From Mycobacterium sp. PS03-16 (lineage in GTDB: Bacteria; Actinomycetota; Actinomycetes; Mycobacteriales; Mycobacteriaceae), in contig NZ_SPQO01000004.1 of assembly GCF_004570325.1 (NCBI RefSeq), positions 62,001 to 126,000 on the forward strand: a stretch of 64,000 nt of DNA. Reading direction: 5' to 3'. The notes beneath the pieces were generated by a model that ran no database searches, was not told where the DNA came from, and saw nothing but the letters and a program-made list of their open reading frames with translations. Shown here one piece after another: positions 18,403-27,650 of this stretch (its first letter is position 1; every line of letters starts with the position of its first letter). Position numbers and translations under genes: made by a program.

Positions 18403-19287
18403 ATGTGGGATCTGGAAGTCGACGTCCTGAGTGTGGGCGGGGTCATCGGGGCGCTGGCCAGTGCGGTGATCTCCGCCGACGCCGACGCCGAGGTGCTGGT
18501 GGCTTCCTCACCCGCGCACCACGGCGGCTGGCTCGCCGACGAGGTGGTCGACACCGACACCCACGCCTACTTCGCCTCACTGTGTGAGGGGCTCGCGTCC
18601 ATCGACCCCCTGCCGGAAGCCGAGCTGCCGGTGCGAGTGGTACGTGACCTGTCGGCGGACGAGCAGCGCAGCCGTACCGTGCCGCCGTTCCGCGGCGGCC
18701 GGCTGAGAAACTGGGTGGTGCAGTGCCTCACGTCGCCCTACGGGCTGATGCACACCAGGGTGGCCGGGTGGGCGACGACGACCATGCGCACCGCCGATGA
18801 CGAACCTGTCGAGGCGAAACTCATCGGCACCATGGCGGTCCCGCCGGCCGGCGGGACGAACCCCCTGGTCGGCTGGCTGTTCGACGAGGCGCACGGCCGG
18901 GGGATCGATGTCCGCGCAGACGCCCGACTGCAACGCCTCGTATTCGAGGACGGCGTCGTGGCCGGCGCGGTGCTCGCCACCTCGACCGGTCCCTGCCTGG
19001 TCCGCGCCCGGCACGGCGTCACGCTGGCCCCCGGCGTCATGCCGATCACCGACGGCTGTGGCGACTTCCGCGCGGGCGACGAGGTCGAGGTCGCGCTCGT
19101 GCGTCAGACGGCCAGCCGCTTCGCCCGGGTCGAGGTGCTGTCGAACACGCCGCCGGGGCCGTCCCGCAGCGCCACCTGCGCCGGCACCACGCGGGTGCTG
19201 ACACATCAGCTGCGTGATGCGCGGCGGGGCCGGTCAGAGACCCGGCGTTATCGAGAAGTGAACGGGCACCCGCCGCGCAACCAGTAG
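18403..19287 (+). CDS. Shortened FAD-domain (flavocytochrome/KstD-like) protein
   Basis: Protein of 294 residues resembling the N-terminal part of FAD_binding_2 proteins (3-ketosteroid dehydrogenase, fumarate reductase type), which are usually about 500 residues. The dinucleotide motif is degenerate: VGGVIGALASA instead of GxGxxG. Later blocks (GRGIDVRADARLQRLVFEDG, key part VFEDGVVAGAV) match the region where such proteins build flavin and active-site contacts. The catalytic C-terminal part is missing. It may be a decayed gene or a small flavoprotein of new use. Its last 54 bp overlap the converging dcpA-like gene. Confidence 0.55.
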   Translation: MWDLEVDVLSVGGVIGALASAVISADADAEVLVASSPAHHGGWLADEVVDTDTHAYFASLCEGLASIDPLPEAELPVRVVRDLSADEQRSRTVPPFRGGRLRNWVVQCLTSPYGLMHTRVAGWATTTMRTADDEPVEAKLIGTMAVPPAGGTNPLVGWLFDEAHGRGIDVRADARLQRLVFEDGVVAGAVLATSTGPCLVRARHGVTLAPGVMPITDGCGDFRAGDEVEVALVRQTASRFARVEVLSNTPPGPSRSATCAGTTRVLTHQLRDARRGRSETRRYREVNGHPPRNQ

Positions 19288-21060
19288 CCGCTCCATCTCC
19301 TCACCTGCAATGGGCCGCGACAGCAGGAAGCCCTGGGCTCGGTGACACCCGTGGCGCAGCAGCGTCATCGCGCCGACCTCCGTCTCCACCCCTTCGGCCA
19401 CCAACTCCAGGCCGAATGCCTCGGCCAGCGCGACGATTGCGCGGATGATCGCGAGGTCGCCGGGGTTGCACCCGAGGTCTCGCACGAAGCTCCGGTCGAT
19501 CTTCAATGTGTCCACCGGCAGCGACTTGAGCAGCGACAGGACGCTGTAGCCGGTGCCGAAGTCGTCGATCGCCACTTTCACACCGGCGTTCTTCAGCCCG
19601 GCGAGCGTCACCCGGGTGGTCTCGATGTCCTGGACGACGACACTCTCGGTGATCTCCAGACAGATGGAGCCGCGCTCGAGCGCGAAGTCGCGCATCACCG
19701 CCTCGACCGACTCGACGAAGCCCTCGGTCACCAGCTGCACCGGCGAGACGTTGATTCGCATCACGACATCGCGGGCCAGCCCCGCCGCCCGCCACCGTGC
19801 GAACTGCGCGCACGCGGTGCGCATCACCCAGCGACCCAATTCGCCTGCCAGATTGATGGATTCGGCCACCCCGATGAACGAGTCGGGAGCCAGCAGGCCG
19901 CGCGTCGGGTGCTGCCAGCGCACGAGCGCCTCGGTCGCCAGGATCGCCCCCGTGCGCATGTCGACTTCGGGCAGGTAATGCAGCAGCAGGGCGCCGCTGT
20001 CCACGACGTTCTGCAGGTGCAGTTCGATGTCGTTGCGCAGCTGGCTTTCCAGCGACATCCGGTGGGAGAACACCGCGATGTGGTTGCCGCCGCCGTTCTT
20101 GGCGCTCATCACCGCCTGGTCGGCCCGGCTGAGCAGATCCGACGTGTCATCGATCCCCGGGCTGCCGACCGCCACGCCGACGCTGACCGTGCGGGTGAGC
20201 ATCTCGCCGTCGATCGAGACGCGCTCGTGCAGCATCGACTGCAGCCGGTAGGCCAGCGCCTCGGCGGCGGACACGGCCATCGGGGCCGAGGGCACGACGA
20301 CGAACTCGTCGCCACCGAGCCGGGCGATGAACATCTCGCCGTCGTGTGCCTGCGCGAGCCGTTCGGCCTGGATGCGGATGAACCAGTCCCCGGCGGTGTG
20401 GCCCAGGTAGTCGTTGATCGCCTTGATCCGGTCGAGGTCGAAGAACAGCACCGCGACCGGGCCCGGCCGTCCCGCGGCCAGCCGGTTGCCGAGGTGCGAC
20501 AGCAGCGCGCGGCGGTTGTGCAGACCGGTGAGGTCGTCGTGGTCGGCCAGGAAGCGCAGCCGCTCCTCGGCGCCGATGCGGGCGAATACCTGCGCGAACA
20601 GCGATGCGATCGCCTGCAGGGCGTTGACTTCGGCCTGCGGCCACTCGCGGTGCCGGTAGGCGACGAGGCCGAGGATGCCGGTGGTGGTGTCTCCGGAACG
20701 CAGCGGCACCTCCGCGAGCGTGGTGGGGCCGGCCTGCCCCGCGGGCACTTGCGGCGCCTGCGGGCGCAGGATCAGCGGTTCGGCCAGGTGCTCGGTCTGC
20801 GCGAACAGCGGCTCGGCGTCGGCGAAGTACACGACCCGGAACGGGTCCTCCGGGGAGTGCTGCGGCCGCGGGGGCCACTCGGCGACCACCTCGGAAGAGC
20901 GCAGCCGTTGATCGTGATGGCGCAGGAATGCCAGGTCCACACCGAAGTAGGTGGCCAGATCGGCGAGTACGCGCCGGCTCACCTCGGCCGAGGTGGCCGC
21001 GGTGACCGCCATCAGCTGCGTCGCCACGTTCGTGACGACGAGCTCGAGATTGGGTGCCAC
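19234..21060 (-). CDS. dcpA: Bifunctional c-di-GMP synthase/phosphodiesterase, GAF-GGDEF-EAL
   Basis: Protein of 608 residues with a GAF-like sensor (about 1-165), a GGDEF domain (exact GGDEF at 249-253) and an EAL domain (EALVRW at 377-382). NVSP, EITES, DDFGTGYS and EGVET motifs follow, so both catalytic sites look intact. No RxxD feedback site precedes GGDEF. Domain order and length match M. smegmatis DcpA and M. tuberculosis Rv1354c, which make and break c-di-GMP. As in M. tuberculosis, the next gene is the Rv1355c (moeY) type, 19 bp upstream on the same strand, so the cluster is conserved. Symbol assigned by this likeness. Confidence 0.88.
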   Translation of the reverse strand: MAPNLELVVTNVATQLMAVTAATSAEVSRRVLADLATYFGVDLAFLRHHDQRLRSSEVVAEWPPRPQHSPEDPFRVVYFADAEPLFAQTEHLAEPLILRPQAPQVPAGQAGPTTLAEVPLRSGDTTTGILGLVAYRHREWPQAEVNALQAIASLFAQVFARIGAEERLRFLADHDDLTGLHNRRALLSHLGNRLAAGRPGPVAVLFFDLDRIKAINDYLGHTAGDWFIRIQAERLAQAHDGEMFIARLGGDEFVVVPSAPMAVSAAEALAYRLQSMLHERVSIDGEMLTRTVSVGVAVGSPGIDDTSDLLSRADQAVMSAKNGGGNHIAVFSHRMSLESQLRNDIELHLQNVVDSGALLLHYLPEVDMRTGAILATEALVRWQHPTRGLLAPDSFIGVAESINLAGELGRWVMRTACAQFARWRAAGLARDVVMRINVSPVQLVTEGFVESVEAVMRDFALERGSICLEITESVVVQDIETTRVTLAGLKNAGVKVAIDDFGTGYSVLSLLKSLPVDTLKIDRSFVRDLGCNPGDLAIIRAIVALAEAFGLELVAEGVETEVGAMTLLRHGCHRAQGFLLSRPIAGEEMERLLVARRVPVHFSITPGL

Positions 21061-21079
21061 CCGTCCTCCGGTTCCTCCG

Positions 21080-23218
21080 TCAGCCCGCCGCCGGGTTGGT
21101 GCGCACCCGACGCCTGCTCCGCAGCGATGGCCGCGGTGCGATCGAGAAGCGCAACACCAGAGCCTGGCCCTCGTGTGACGCGGTGCCGGTCAATGTCCGG
21201 AAAGTGTATTGCAGCCGCTCGAGCTCCAAGGCGTACGAACCCGACAACTCCACCCGGTCACGGTCGTCATGGGCGTAGAGAAACGGCGGCGAGACCGGTT
21301 GCACCGCCACGCCGTGTTCCTCGGCTGCGATCCACACCGCCTCCATCGCCGAACCGCCGCGGGCGTAGTCGGCCAGCGTCTGGCCGTCGATCACCACCAC
21401 GCCGAGTGCGGCGCTGGCCGTGACGCGGTCGTAGGTGTCCTCGCCGAGCGCCGTGCCGGCGTCCCAGCGCGCCAGGTTGGCCATCACCTCCGGGCGGCGC
21501 AGGATGTCGAGCTTCACCAGATCGGTCCGGCTCAGTTCGAGGCTGCGCACGTCGATCCCGGAATCCGGCGCCGGATCGCCCGGCCACCGCAGTTCCGAGA
21601 ACATCTCGGCGTGCAACCGTGGGGTGAGATAGCGGATCCGGTCGGCCGCCGCCAGGATCTCCGCGGCCCGGGCGACGTCAGACGACTCGGTGAGCAGGGC
21701 CAGCCGGGCGCCCTCGGTGCGAGCCGCCTCGTGCAACGCCTGCACCGCGTCCGCGCCCAGAGGTGTCGACGAACCGTGCCGCCGGTTGGTCTCCCGGCGC
21801 AGCATCGCGCCATAGTGCCGGGCCAGCGCCGGATCGCCGCCGTGTCCCAACCGGATGGCCGCGTGCAACGGTGTGCCCTCGTCGGCGCGCTCGATGACCA
21901 CCTCGGCGGCGCGGTGTCGCGCCGCAGCGGCCACACGGGCGTTGTAGACGGCCGCGCCCAACGCCACCGCGCTGCCGCGGAAGCCGACGTCCATCGTGGT
22001 GGTCGCCTCCGGAGCCAGCCGCACGTGCACGACGCCGTCGCGCACGTCGATGCGCCAGGGTTGCGCGTTGCCGCCGGACGGCGCGCGCTCGGCCGCCGCC
22101 GCAACGAGTTCGACGACGTCGCCGGCGTCGGCCTCCGTGGGCGGCGCCTCGCCGTCGTCGGTCGGTTCGGGCCAAGCCAGCGGATCATCCACGCGGTCCA
22201 GTGCGGCGGCGGTGTCGATGCGCACCCGCCCCGACGGCAACGCTTCGCCCAGGCCGATCCTGCGCACCGCTTCGGTCACCGCGGTCGCCCCGAGCGCGAC
22301 CTCACCTGCGAGCTGCGGCCACGTCGTCAGGCTGGTGCCCACCTCCACCAGGGAGGCCGCCATCCGTGGCGACAGTGCGCCGGCGTCAAGGATCCGCAGC
22401 ACATACGGGACCTTGTCCCGGCTGCTCAGACCGGCCAGCGTCGCGGCGTCGATGTCGCCGAGGAGGCCGTGCAGCAGGGGACGGGCGGGGTCGAGGTCGA
22501 AGCGTTCGACGTCGAGCAGGCCGCGGTCGCTCGTGGCCATCAGCACCGGAAGCCCAAGGGCGCGGGCACGTTCGCGCACCAGCACCTTCGCGTCGAGCGA
22601 GTCGCATTCCTCCACGACGACGTCCAGACCGTCGAGGAAGGCGTCGACGCCGTCCGCGGTCACCCCGTCGGGCACCACGTGCACCGGCAGGTACGGGTCC
22701 AACTCGGCGATCCGCCGGGCCGCCACGACGGCCTTGTTGACGCCGATGTCGAGCAGGCTCGCCGGCACCCGGTTCAGATTGGTCAACTCGAGTTCGTCGT
22801 AGTCGGCCAGCCGCAGTTCACCGCACACCCCCTGCGCCGCCAGGGTGTGCGCGACCGCGTGCCCGACGCTGAGCCCGATCACCCCGACCCGCAGCCGGCC
22901 GAGTTGGTCCTGTTCCCGGGCCGTGATCAGGTTGCGGTTACGGTCCAGCCGCAGCCGGCGGTGCCCGCGCGGTCCCAGCACCGAGATCGCGGTCCGGCGC
23001 CACGGGAAGTACACCCACCGCGGTTCTTCGTCGACCACGTCGGCCTCGGCGGGCGGGCACAGTCCTGATAGTGCGGCACGCAACCGGTGCGCGGTGTCGA
23101 CGAAGTCGATCCGCGGGTCGGCCCGTAACCGCGCCAGCTCCGCCCGGTCGCGGTCGTCGTCCTCGGCGAGGACGATGGCCCGGTGGGCGGTCGGGTCGGT
23201 GCCGTCGGGGGCCGTCAC
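21080..23218 (-). CDS. E1 (ThiF/MoeB-like) adenylation domain fused to nitroreductase domain, Rv1355c type
   Basis: Protein of 712 residues, called MoeY in M. tuberculosis. The first half (about 90-340) is an E1-like domain: VGVIGLSVGHAVA as a weak nucleotide loop, then DYDELELTNLNR and GVNKAV, and ECDSLDAK with the adenylation Asp. It lacks the zinc CxxC pairs and an obvious catalytic Cys. The second half (from about 370) is a nitroreductase fold with APSGGNAQPWR, the FMN-binding start. A role in molybdopterin synthesis is unproven; adenylation plus flavin oxidation better fits small-molecule or peptide tailoring. GTG at 23218 overlaps the upstream stop (GTGA), so translation is coupled. Confidence 0.82.
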   Translation of the reverse strand: MTAPDGTDPTAHRAIVLAEDDDRDRAELARLRADPRIDFVDTAHRLRAALSGLCPPAEADVVDEEPRWVYFPWRRTAISVLGPRGHRRLRLDRNRNLITAREQDQLGRLRVGVIGLSVGHAVAHTLAAQGVCGELRLADYDELELTNLNRVPASLLDIGVNKAVVAARRIAELDPYLPVHVVPDGVTADGVDAFLDGLDVVVEECDSLDAKVLVRERARALGLPVLMATSDRGLLDVERFDLDPARPLLHGLLGDIDAATLAGLSSRDKVPYVLRILDAGALSPRMAASLVEVGTSLTTWPQLAGEVALGATAVTEAVRRIGLGEALPSGRVRIDTAAALDRVDDPLAWPEPTDDGEAPPTEADAGDVVELVAAAAERAPSGGNAQPWRIDVRDGVVHVRLAPEATTTMDVGFRGSAVALGAAVYNARVAAAARHRAAEVVIERADEGTPLHAAIRLGHGGDPALARHYGAMLRRETNRRHGSSTPLGADAVQALHEAARTEGARLALLTESSDVARAAEILAAADRIRYLTPRLHAEMFSELRWPGDPAPDSGIDVRSLELSRTDLVKLDILRRPEVMANLARWDAGTALGEDTYDRVTASAALGVVVIDGQTLADYARGGSAMEAVWIAAEEHGVAVQPVSPPFLYAHDDRDRVELSGSYALELERLQYTFRTLTGTASHEGQALVLRFSIAPRPSLRSRRRVRTNPAAG

Positions 23219-23961
23219 GGAGTCGCACCGGCGGACGCGAGTTCGCTCATCCCGTCCTGCCGGGCGGCGATGACGCGGGCCTCCGCGAAGATCGTCGAAA
23301 GCTGCTTGGGGTCGGCATGGTTGGCGAACGTCCGCCGGTCCCACCACATCATCTTGGTCTGATACCGCGCGTCCGGATAAGGCGTCGCGGGAATCTTGGC
23401 GGCCAGCACGCCGCCCGAGGATAGCCACCGGTTCAGCACATATGCCGCGGCGGTGGCGACCGCGAATTGAGAATCGAGTAGAGCTAATGAATGGAGCGGG
23501 AATCGCGCCAACACGTCGGTGAGTGCGCGGCTCTGTTCGGGATGGTCGGTGACCCATGCGGATTTGATTTCCACCACACCGAACGGGAGGCGGTCGCCCA
23601 CCATTTTGCGGACCGCGTCCAACCCGGTCTGCCCGTTCCACTCCTCGACCGCATGGCACTCGTCGACAGCGGTGTACGGCCCCTTGGCGCGCACTCCGCC
23701 GACGACTGCGCCCGCATCGTTGAGGCCGACGCAGAACAGCGCGGTGGAGTCGGTGCGGCGCGCGGTGATGTCGAGTGCGCGCTCCACGCCGTGCTTCTGA
23801 TAGCTGAGCTGCGCTCCGCGAACATAGTCGGCCCACAGTTCGGGCTCGGACGCGGGAGACGCCAGCACGATGGAGCAGTCGCTTCCCGGATCCCACCAGG
23901 TGGTGGTCTGGTCGAATACCGGCAGGCCGTGGCTCGAGGTGTCTAGCTGGGCAGCAGTCAT
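23215..23961 (-). CDS. Acyltransferase-like protein (GNAT fold, FeeM/LuxI-like) coupled to the E1-nitroreductase
   Basis: Protein of 248 residues. The core (FCVGLNDAGAVVGGVRAKGP, later AAYVLNRWLSSGG and TKMMWWDR) resembles the acyl-transfer fold of N-acyl amino acid synthases (FeeM) and autoinducer synthases, in which the strand and turn around VGGVR lie near the acyl donor. The match is by pattern and is tentative. ATG at 23961 was chosen; the frame stays open upstream but loses protein-like character. Its stop overlaps the next gene, so the two products likely act in one pathway, perhaps making an acylated small molecule. Confidence 0.6.
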   Translation of the reverse strand: MTAAQLDTSSHGLPVFDQTTTWWDPGSDCSIVLASPASEPELWADYVRGAQLSYQKHGVERALDITARRTDSTALFCVGLNDAGAVVGGVRAKGPYTAVDECHAVEEWNGQTGLDAVRKMVGDRLPFGVVEIKSAWVTDHPEQSRALTDVLARFPLHSLALLDSQFAVATAAAYVLNRWLSSGGVLAAKIPATPYPDARYQTKMMWWDRRTFANHADPKQLSTIFAEARVIAARQDGMSELASAGATP

Positions 23962-25156
23962 GAGTGTCCGTCCTTCGGGCAGCCGCACACGGGGGAGGGC
24001 GCGGCTGAGCGGGGTGCGCGTCACGCGGTGTTGCGATTCCGCGATCTTGAGTATCCCGCTCACAGTGGGTTGCATTCCAGCTAGCGAGAAAATCTTGTCC
24101 AGTGTTGCGCGATCCGGATACCCCGCAGAGGCGCGTTTATGCAGCTGTCGCCAAAGTTGGCAATCGCCTCGGAGTTGGTCCCCGCTGGTTGTTTGTGCAA
24201 AGTACCCATCTGGCGAACTCGTCAAATCCAGACGGGCCGATTTAAGGCTCGGCCGGCCCTCGCGCCGGGTTTCCCTCGTGTTTGCCGAATGAGCGCGGTG
24301 TCGGGGCGTGGTGCGGGGCTCCGCGAAGGGGGGCACCGACCGCCCGGGACGCCGTCCGCCACGGGCCGGGAGTATGCGGCCGGGCGTGGGCGCCCGAGGT
24401 GCCGACGCGTCACCGGATGCCGGGGCGCGAGGTGGCCACAGGGCTCGGGCGGTCTGGGGCGGGCGGCGCGTCGGCGTGCCCCGGCCGAGCCGGGCGTTGC
24501 CGGCGCGCGCGGCGCCGCGGCGCTTTGCCAGCAAGGCCCGCTCGCCACACGAAACGGCGTTGTGCTGGAAGCTGGGGAGGGAGTCCGGCGGCCGGTTGCG
24601 CGGAACGGCGGGACGGCCTATGCGCGCAGAGGGTCGTCGTGAAACGGGTGTGCGGTGAGCGGCACGCCGACTTCCGTGCGCCGGTGCGGCTGTGGCGGAC
24701 AGGGGATCGACGAATCGCCATGCGCCGGGAATCTCACGCGCTGTCCGGTACCGGTCATTTTCGGTCCCGTCAGTAATCGCTGCGTCGTTGCGTAATGCAG
24801 AATCGCAGGATTGCTCGCGACCATTTCCGTGGCATTCGACGCCCGACCCGGCCGCCGATGGCGGAATTGCTCACAGCGGCTGCCGTTCCGAATGCGGTGG
24901 GAAAGCCTTTAGGCGAGAATCGGGTGTGAGTGCGCGCGACCGGATGGCGGAGAGGGGGCCGTCGTGGTCGCGGTAAATACACTCCGCGAAGCGGTGGATT
25001 AAACCAAGTGGTGCGAATTCAGCAAATTCAGCCGTCGGCCGCTGCGCTCGGTCGCGACCCTCCCGGGGGCCGCCCCGCGCAGCCTGGGAGGGGCCGCGAA
25101 CCGTAGATTGCTCCCCAGCGGGGGAGGCGCCACCCGCGGAAGGAGAGGAGACGTCC
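23962..25156. other. 1.2-kb gene-free region between divergent units
   Basis: No frame on either strand looks like a protein: the open frames at 24139-24776 and 24410-24721 are Arg/Pro/Ala-rich shadows. The edges (about 23990-24240 and 24760-25040) are less GC-rich and are the likely promoters of the 23215 and 25157 genes. The centre (24300-24700) is extremely GC-rich. Small hairpins are seen near the MaoC gene: CCCTCCC (25058) with GGGAGGG (25086), and CTCCCC (25111) with GGGGAG (25121). It may hold long leaders or an sRNA; no known RNA family was recognised. Confidence 0.5.
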
Positions 25157-25609
25157 GTGCAGACCTTCAGTGGACTGGATGAGTTCGCGGCGGCGGAGGG
25201 CAGTGCCCTCGGCCCGACCGAATGGCTCGAGATCACGCAGGAGCGGGTGAACCTGTTCGCCGACGCCACCGATGACCACCAGTGGATCCACGTCGATCCG
25301 GAGCGGGCGGCGGACGGACCGTTCGGCGGTGCGATCGCGCACGGTCTGCTGACGCTGTCCCTGCTGCCGCGCTTCAGCCACGACCTGTACCGGGTCGACA
25401 ACATCGCGATGGCGATCAACTACGGCTACAACAAGGTTCGGTTCATCAACCCGGTCAAGGTCGGCGCGCGGGTGCGCGCACGCGGGGAGATCACCAAGGT
25501 GGACCGCCTCGACGGCGCCGTTCAGGCCACCACGACGATCACCGTGGAGATCGAGGGAGCCGAGAAGCCGGCGGCGGTGGCCGAAGCGATCGTGCGCTTC
25601 ATCGGTTGA
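25157..25609 (+). CDS. htdZ: (R)-specific enoyl-CoA hydratase, MaoC-like, HtdZ/Rv0130 type
   Basis: Single hot-dog-fold hydratase of 150 residues that hydrates 2-enoyl-CoA to (R)-3-hydroxyacyl-CoA. The hydratase-2 motif is FADATDDHQWIHVD with Asp40 and His45, the catalytic pair described for M. tuberculosis Rv0130 at the same numbers. PFGGAIAHGLLTLSLLPR follows. The start GTG at 25157 is preceded by a strong ribosome site (ggaaggagagg). It converges with a fadE gene 13 bp away, an order also found around Rv0130/fadE1. It could serve beta-oxidation or fatty-acid tailoring. Confidence 0.88.
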   Translation: MQTFSGLDEFAAAEGSALGPTEWLEITQERVNLFADATDDHQWIHVDPERAADGPFGGAIAHGLLTLSLLPRFSHDLYRVDNIAMAINYGYNKVRFINPVKVGARVRARGEITKVDRLDGAVQATTTITVEIEGAEKPAAVAEAIVRFIG

Positions 25610-25622
25610 GTGGGTCGGCCGG

Positions 25623-26804
25623 TCAGGAGCCCTGGCGTTTGCGCGCCGCCTTGACCAGCCCGCCGCCGATGATGAGCCGCTGGATCTCGCTGGTGCCCTC
25701 GTAGAGGCGCAGCAGGCGCACGTCACGGTAGATCCGTTCCACCGGGACGTCGCGCATGTATCCGGCGCCGCCGTGCACCTGCACGGCCAGATCGGCCACG
25801 CGGCCGGCCATCTCGGTGCAGAACACCTTGGCCGCCGACGGGGCGATCCGCCGGTCCTCCCCGCTGACCCATTGCCGCGCCGCGTCGCGCACCAGCGCGC
25901 GGCCGGCCATCACCTCGGTCTGCTGATCGGCCAGCATCGCTTGAACCAGTTGGAACTCGCCGATCGGTTGGCCACCCTGGGTGGCGGTGGCCGCGTAGGA
26001 CACCGACTCGTCCAGCGCGCGCTGCGCAGCGCCGACCGCGAGTGCGGCGATGTGCACCCGGCCCCGCGCCAGCGACGTCAGCGCCGCGCGGTACCCGATG
26101 TCCTCGGCGCCGCCGATCAGCGCGTGAGCGCCCACCCGAACGTCGTCGAAGGAGACGTCCGCGGTCCACGCGCCCTCCTGGCCCATCTTCGCGTCCTTGG
26201 CGCCAACGCGGACCCCGGCGGCATCGGCCGGGATGAGGAACACCGCGATGCCCGGGCCGTCGGCGTCGGCCGGCCGGGTGCGCGCGAACGTCACGAACAG
26301 GTCGGCCGTCGGGGCGTTGGTGATGTACTGCTTGCTGCCGCTGATCACCCAGTCCGCACCCTCGCCGACGCCGTCACGCACCGCCCGCGTGCGCAGCCCG
26401 GCGGGATTGGAACCCGCGCCGGGTTCGGTGAGCGCGAACGAGGCGACGACCTCGCCCGAGGCGATCCCGGCCAGCCACCGCTGCTTCTGCTCGTCGGTGC
26501 CGAAGCCGACGAGGACCTGACCGGCGATGCCGTTGTTGGTGCCGAACATCGATCGCAGCGCCAGCGACGTATAGCCGAACTCCATCGCCAGCTCCACGTC
26601 CTGGCGCAGGTCGAGGCCCAGGCCGCCCCATTCCTGCGGGATCGCGTAGCCGAACAACCCCATCTTCTTGGCCTGCTCGCGCAGGTCGTCGGGCACCCGG
26701 TCGCCGTCGGCGATCTCCGACTCCCGCGGTAACACCGCGGTGCGGATGAAATGCCTTGTCTGGGCGAGGATCTCACCGAAGTCCTCGTCACTGACCTCGC
26801 TCAT
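25623..26804 (-). CDS. Acyl-CoA dehydrogenase (FadE)
   Basis: Complete FAD-dependent enzyme of 393 residues. FALTEPGAGSNPAG and SGSKQYITNAPTADLF form the FAD and substrate region, and RLYEGTSEIQRLII carries the catalytic Glu. It catalyses the first step of beta-oxidation, passing electrons to ETF. ATG at 26804 was chosen because MSEVSDEDF starts the first helix; the longer frame is noncoding. It is divergent from the SDR gene across a 105-bp AT-richer promoter region with TATATG and ATATCG elements. Likely part of the fatty-acid cluster to its right. Confidence 0.88.
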   Translation of the reverse strand: MSEVSDEDFGEILAQTRHFIRTAVLPRESEIADGDRVPDDLREQAKKMGLFGYAIPQEWGGLGLDLRQDVELAMEFGYTSLALRSMFGTNNGIAGQVLVGFGTDEQKQRWLAGIASGEVVASFALTEPGAGSNPAGLRTRAVRDGVGEGADWVISGSKQYITNAPTADLFVTFARTRPADADGPGIAVFLIPADAAGVRVGAKDAKMGQEGAWTADVSFDDVRVGAHALIGGAEDIGYRAALTSLARGRVHIAALAVGAAQRALDESVSYAATATQGGQPIGEFQLVQAMLADQQTEVMAGRALVRDAARQWVSGEDRRIAPSAAKVFCTEMAGRVADLAVQVHGGAGYMRDVPVERIYRDVRLLRLYEGTSEIQRLIIGGGLVKAARKRQGS

Positions 26805-26909
26805 CGGGTGACCTCCTGTCGGATCGGCTGGCCACAAATATCGTATATGAAATAAGATCGGCGCCGAACGGGCCCGGTGTGGGCCCCGGACGAGCAGGCA
26901 GGTGATCAG

Positions 26910-27650
26910 GTGTCGATGCTGACCGGCCAGACCGCGGTCGTCACGGGTGGCGCCCAGGGACTCGGGTACGCGATCGCGCAGCGCTTCGTCGCCGAGGGGG
27001 CCCGCGTGGTGCTCGGCGACCTCGACCAGGCCGCCACCGAGGCCGCGGCCACCCGACTCGGCGGTGCGGACGTCGCTGCCGCCGTCCGCTGCGACGTCAC
27101 CCGGGCCGATGAGGTCGAGGCCCTGGTGGCCGCGGCGGTCGAGCGCTTCGGCGGACTCGACGTCATGGTCAACAACGCCGGGATCACCCGCGACGCCACG
27201 CTGCGCAAGATGACCGAGGAGCAGTTCGACCAGGTGATCGCCGTGCACCTGAAGGGCACCTGGAACGGGCTGAAGTCGGCCGCGGCGGTCATGCGGGAGA
27301 ACAAGCGCGGCGCGATCGTGAACATGTCGTCGATCTCCGGCAAGGTCGGGCTGGTCGGGCAGACCAACTACTCCGCGGCCAAGGCGGGCATCGTCGGGAT
27401 GACCAAGGCCGCGGCCAAGGAGCTCGCCCACCTGGGCGTGCGGGTCAACGCCATCCAGCCCGGTCTCATCCGGTCGGCGATGACCGAAGCCATGCCGCAA
27501 CACATCTGGGACCAGAAGCTGGCCGAGGTGCCGATGGGTCGCGCCGGCGAGCCCGAGGAGGTCGCCAAGGTGGCGCTGTTTCTGGCCAGCGATCTGTCGT
27601 CGTACATGACCGGCACGGTGCTCGAGGTCACCGGCGGTAGGCACCTCTGA
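26910..27650 (+). CDS. Short-chain dehydrogenase/reductase, FabG-type
   Basis: NAD(P)-dependent SDR of 246 residues. Cofactor motif TGGAQGLG near residue 11, NNAG, and active site [10 protein letters not shown] with the Tyr and Lys. This is the 3-oxoacyl/3-hydroxyacyl type and resembles the FabG2 group of mycobacteria. GTG at 26910 is preferred over ATG at 26916 because the ribosome site (aggcaggtg) is then 6-8 nt away and relatives start two residues before LLTGQ. It overlaps the thiolase start (TGATG), giving an operon SDR-thiolase-FadE-GntR. Confidence 0.87.
   Translation: MSMLTGQTAVVTGGAQGLGYAIAQRFVAEGARVVLGDLDQAATEAAATRLGGADVAAAVRCDVTRADEVEALVAAAVERFGGLDVMVNNAGITRDATLRKMTEEQFDQVIAVHLKGTWNGLKSAAAVMRENKRGAIVNMSSISGKVGLVGQTNYSAAKAGIVGMTKAAAKELAHLGVRVNAIQPGLIRSAMTEAMPQHIWDQKLAEVPMGRAGEPEEVAKVALFLASDLSSYMTGTVLEVTGGRHL

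Noticed and set aside
21080..23218. Molybdopterin synthesis enzyme MoeY as a firm call
   Set aside because: The E1 domain lacks the zinc CxxC pairs of MoeB and is fused to a nitroreductase; no moco gene lies beside it, so the name is not supported by sequence.
21080..23961. Antiphage ubiquitin-like (E1-E2-JAB) defence system
   Set aside because: No E2, JAB protease, ubiquitin-like protein or CD-NTase is present near the E1 domain.
24139..24776. Overlapping open frames that could be a gene in the 1.2-kb gap
   Set aside because: Translations are Arg/Pro/Gly/Ala-rich without domain pattern, third-position GC does not favour one frame, and there is no ribosome site.
26821..26909. Clear operator in the AT-rich fadE/SDR divergent region
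   Set aside because: ATATCG and TATATG elements form only an imperfect dyad; without binding data it is left as a promoter region.
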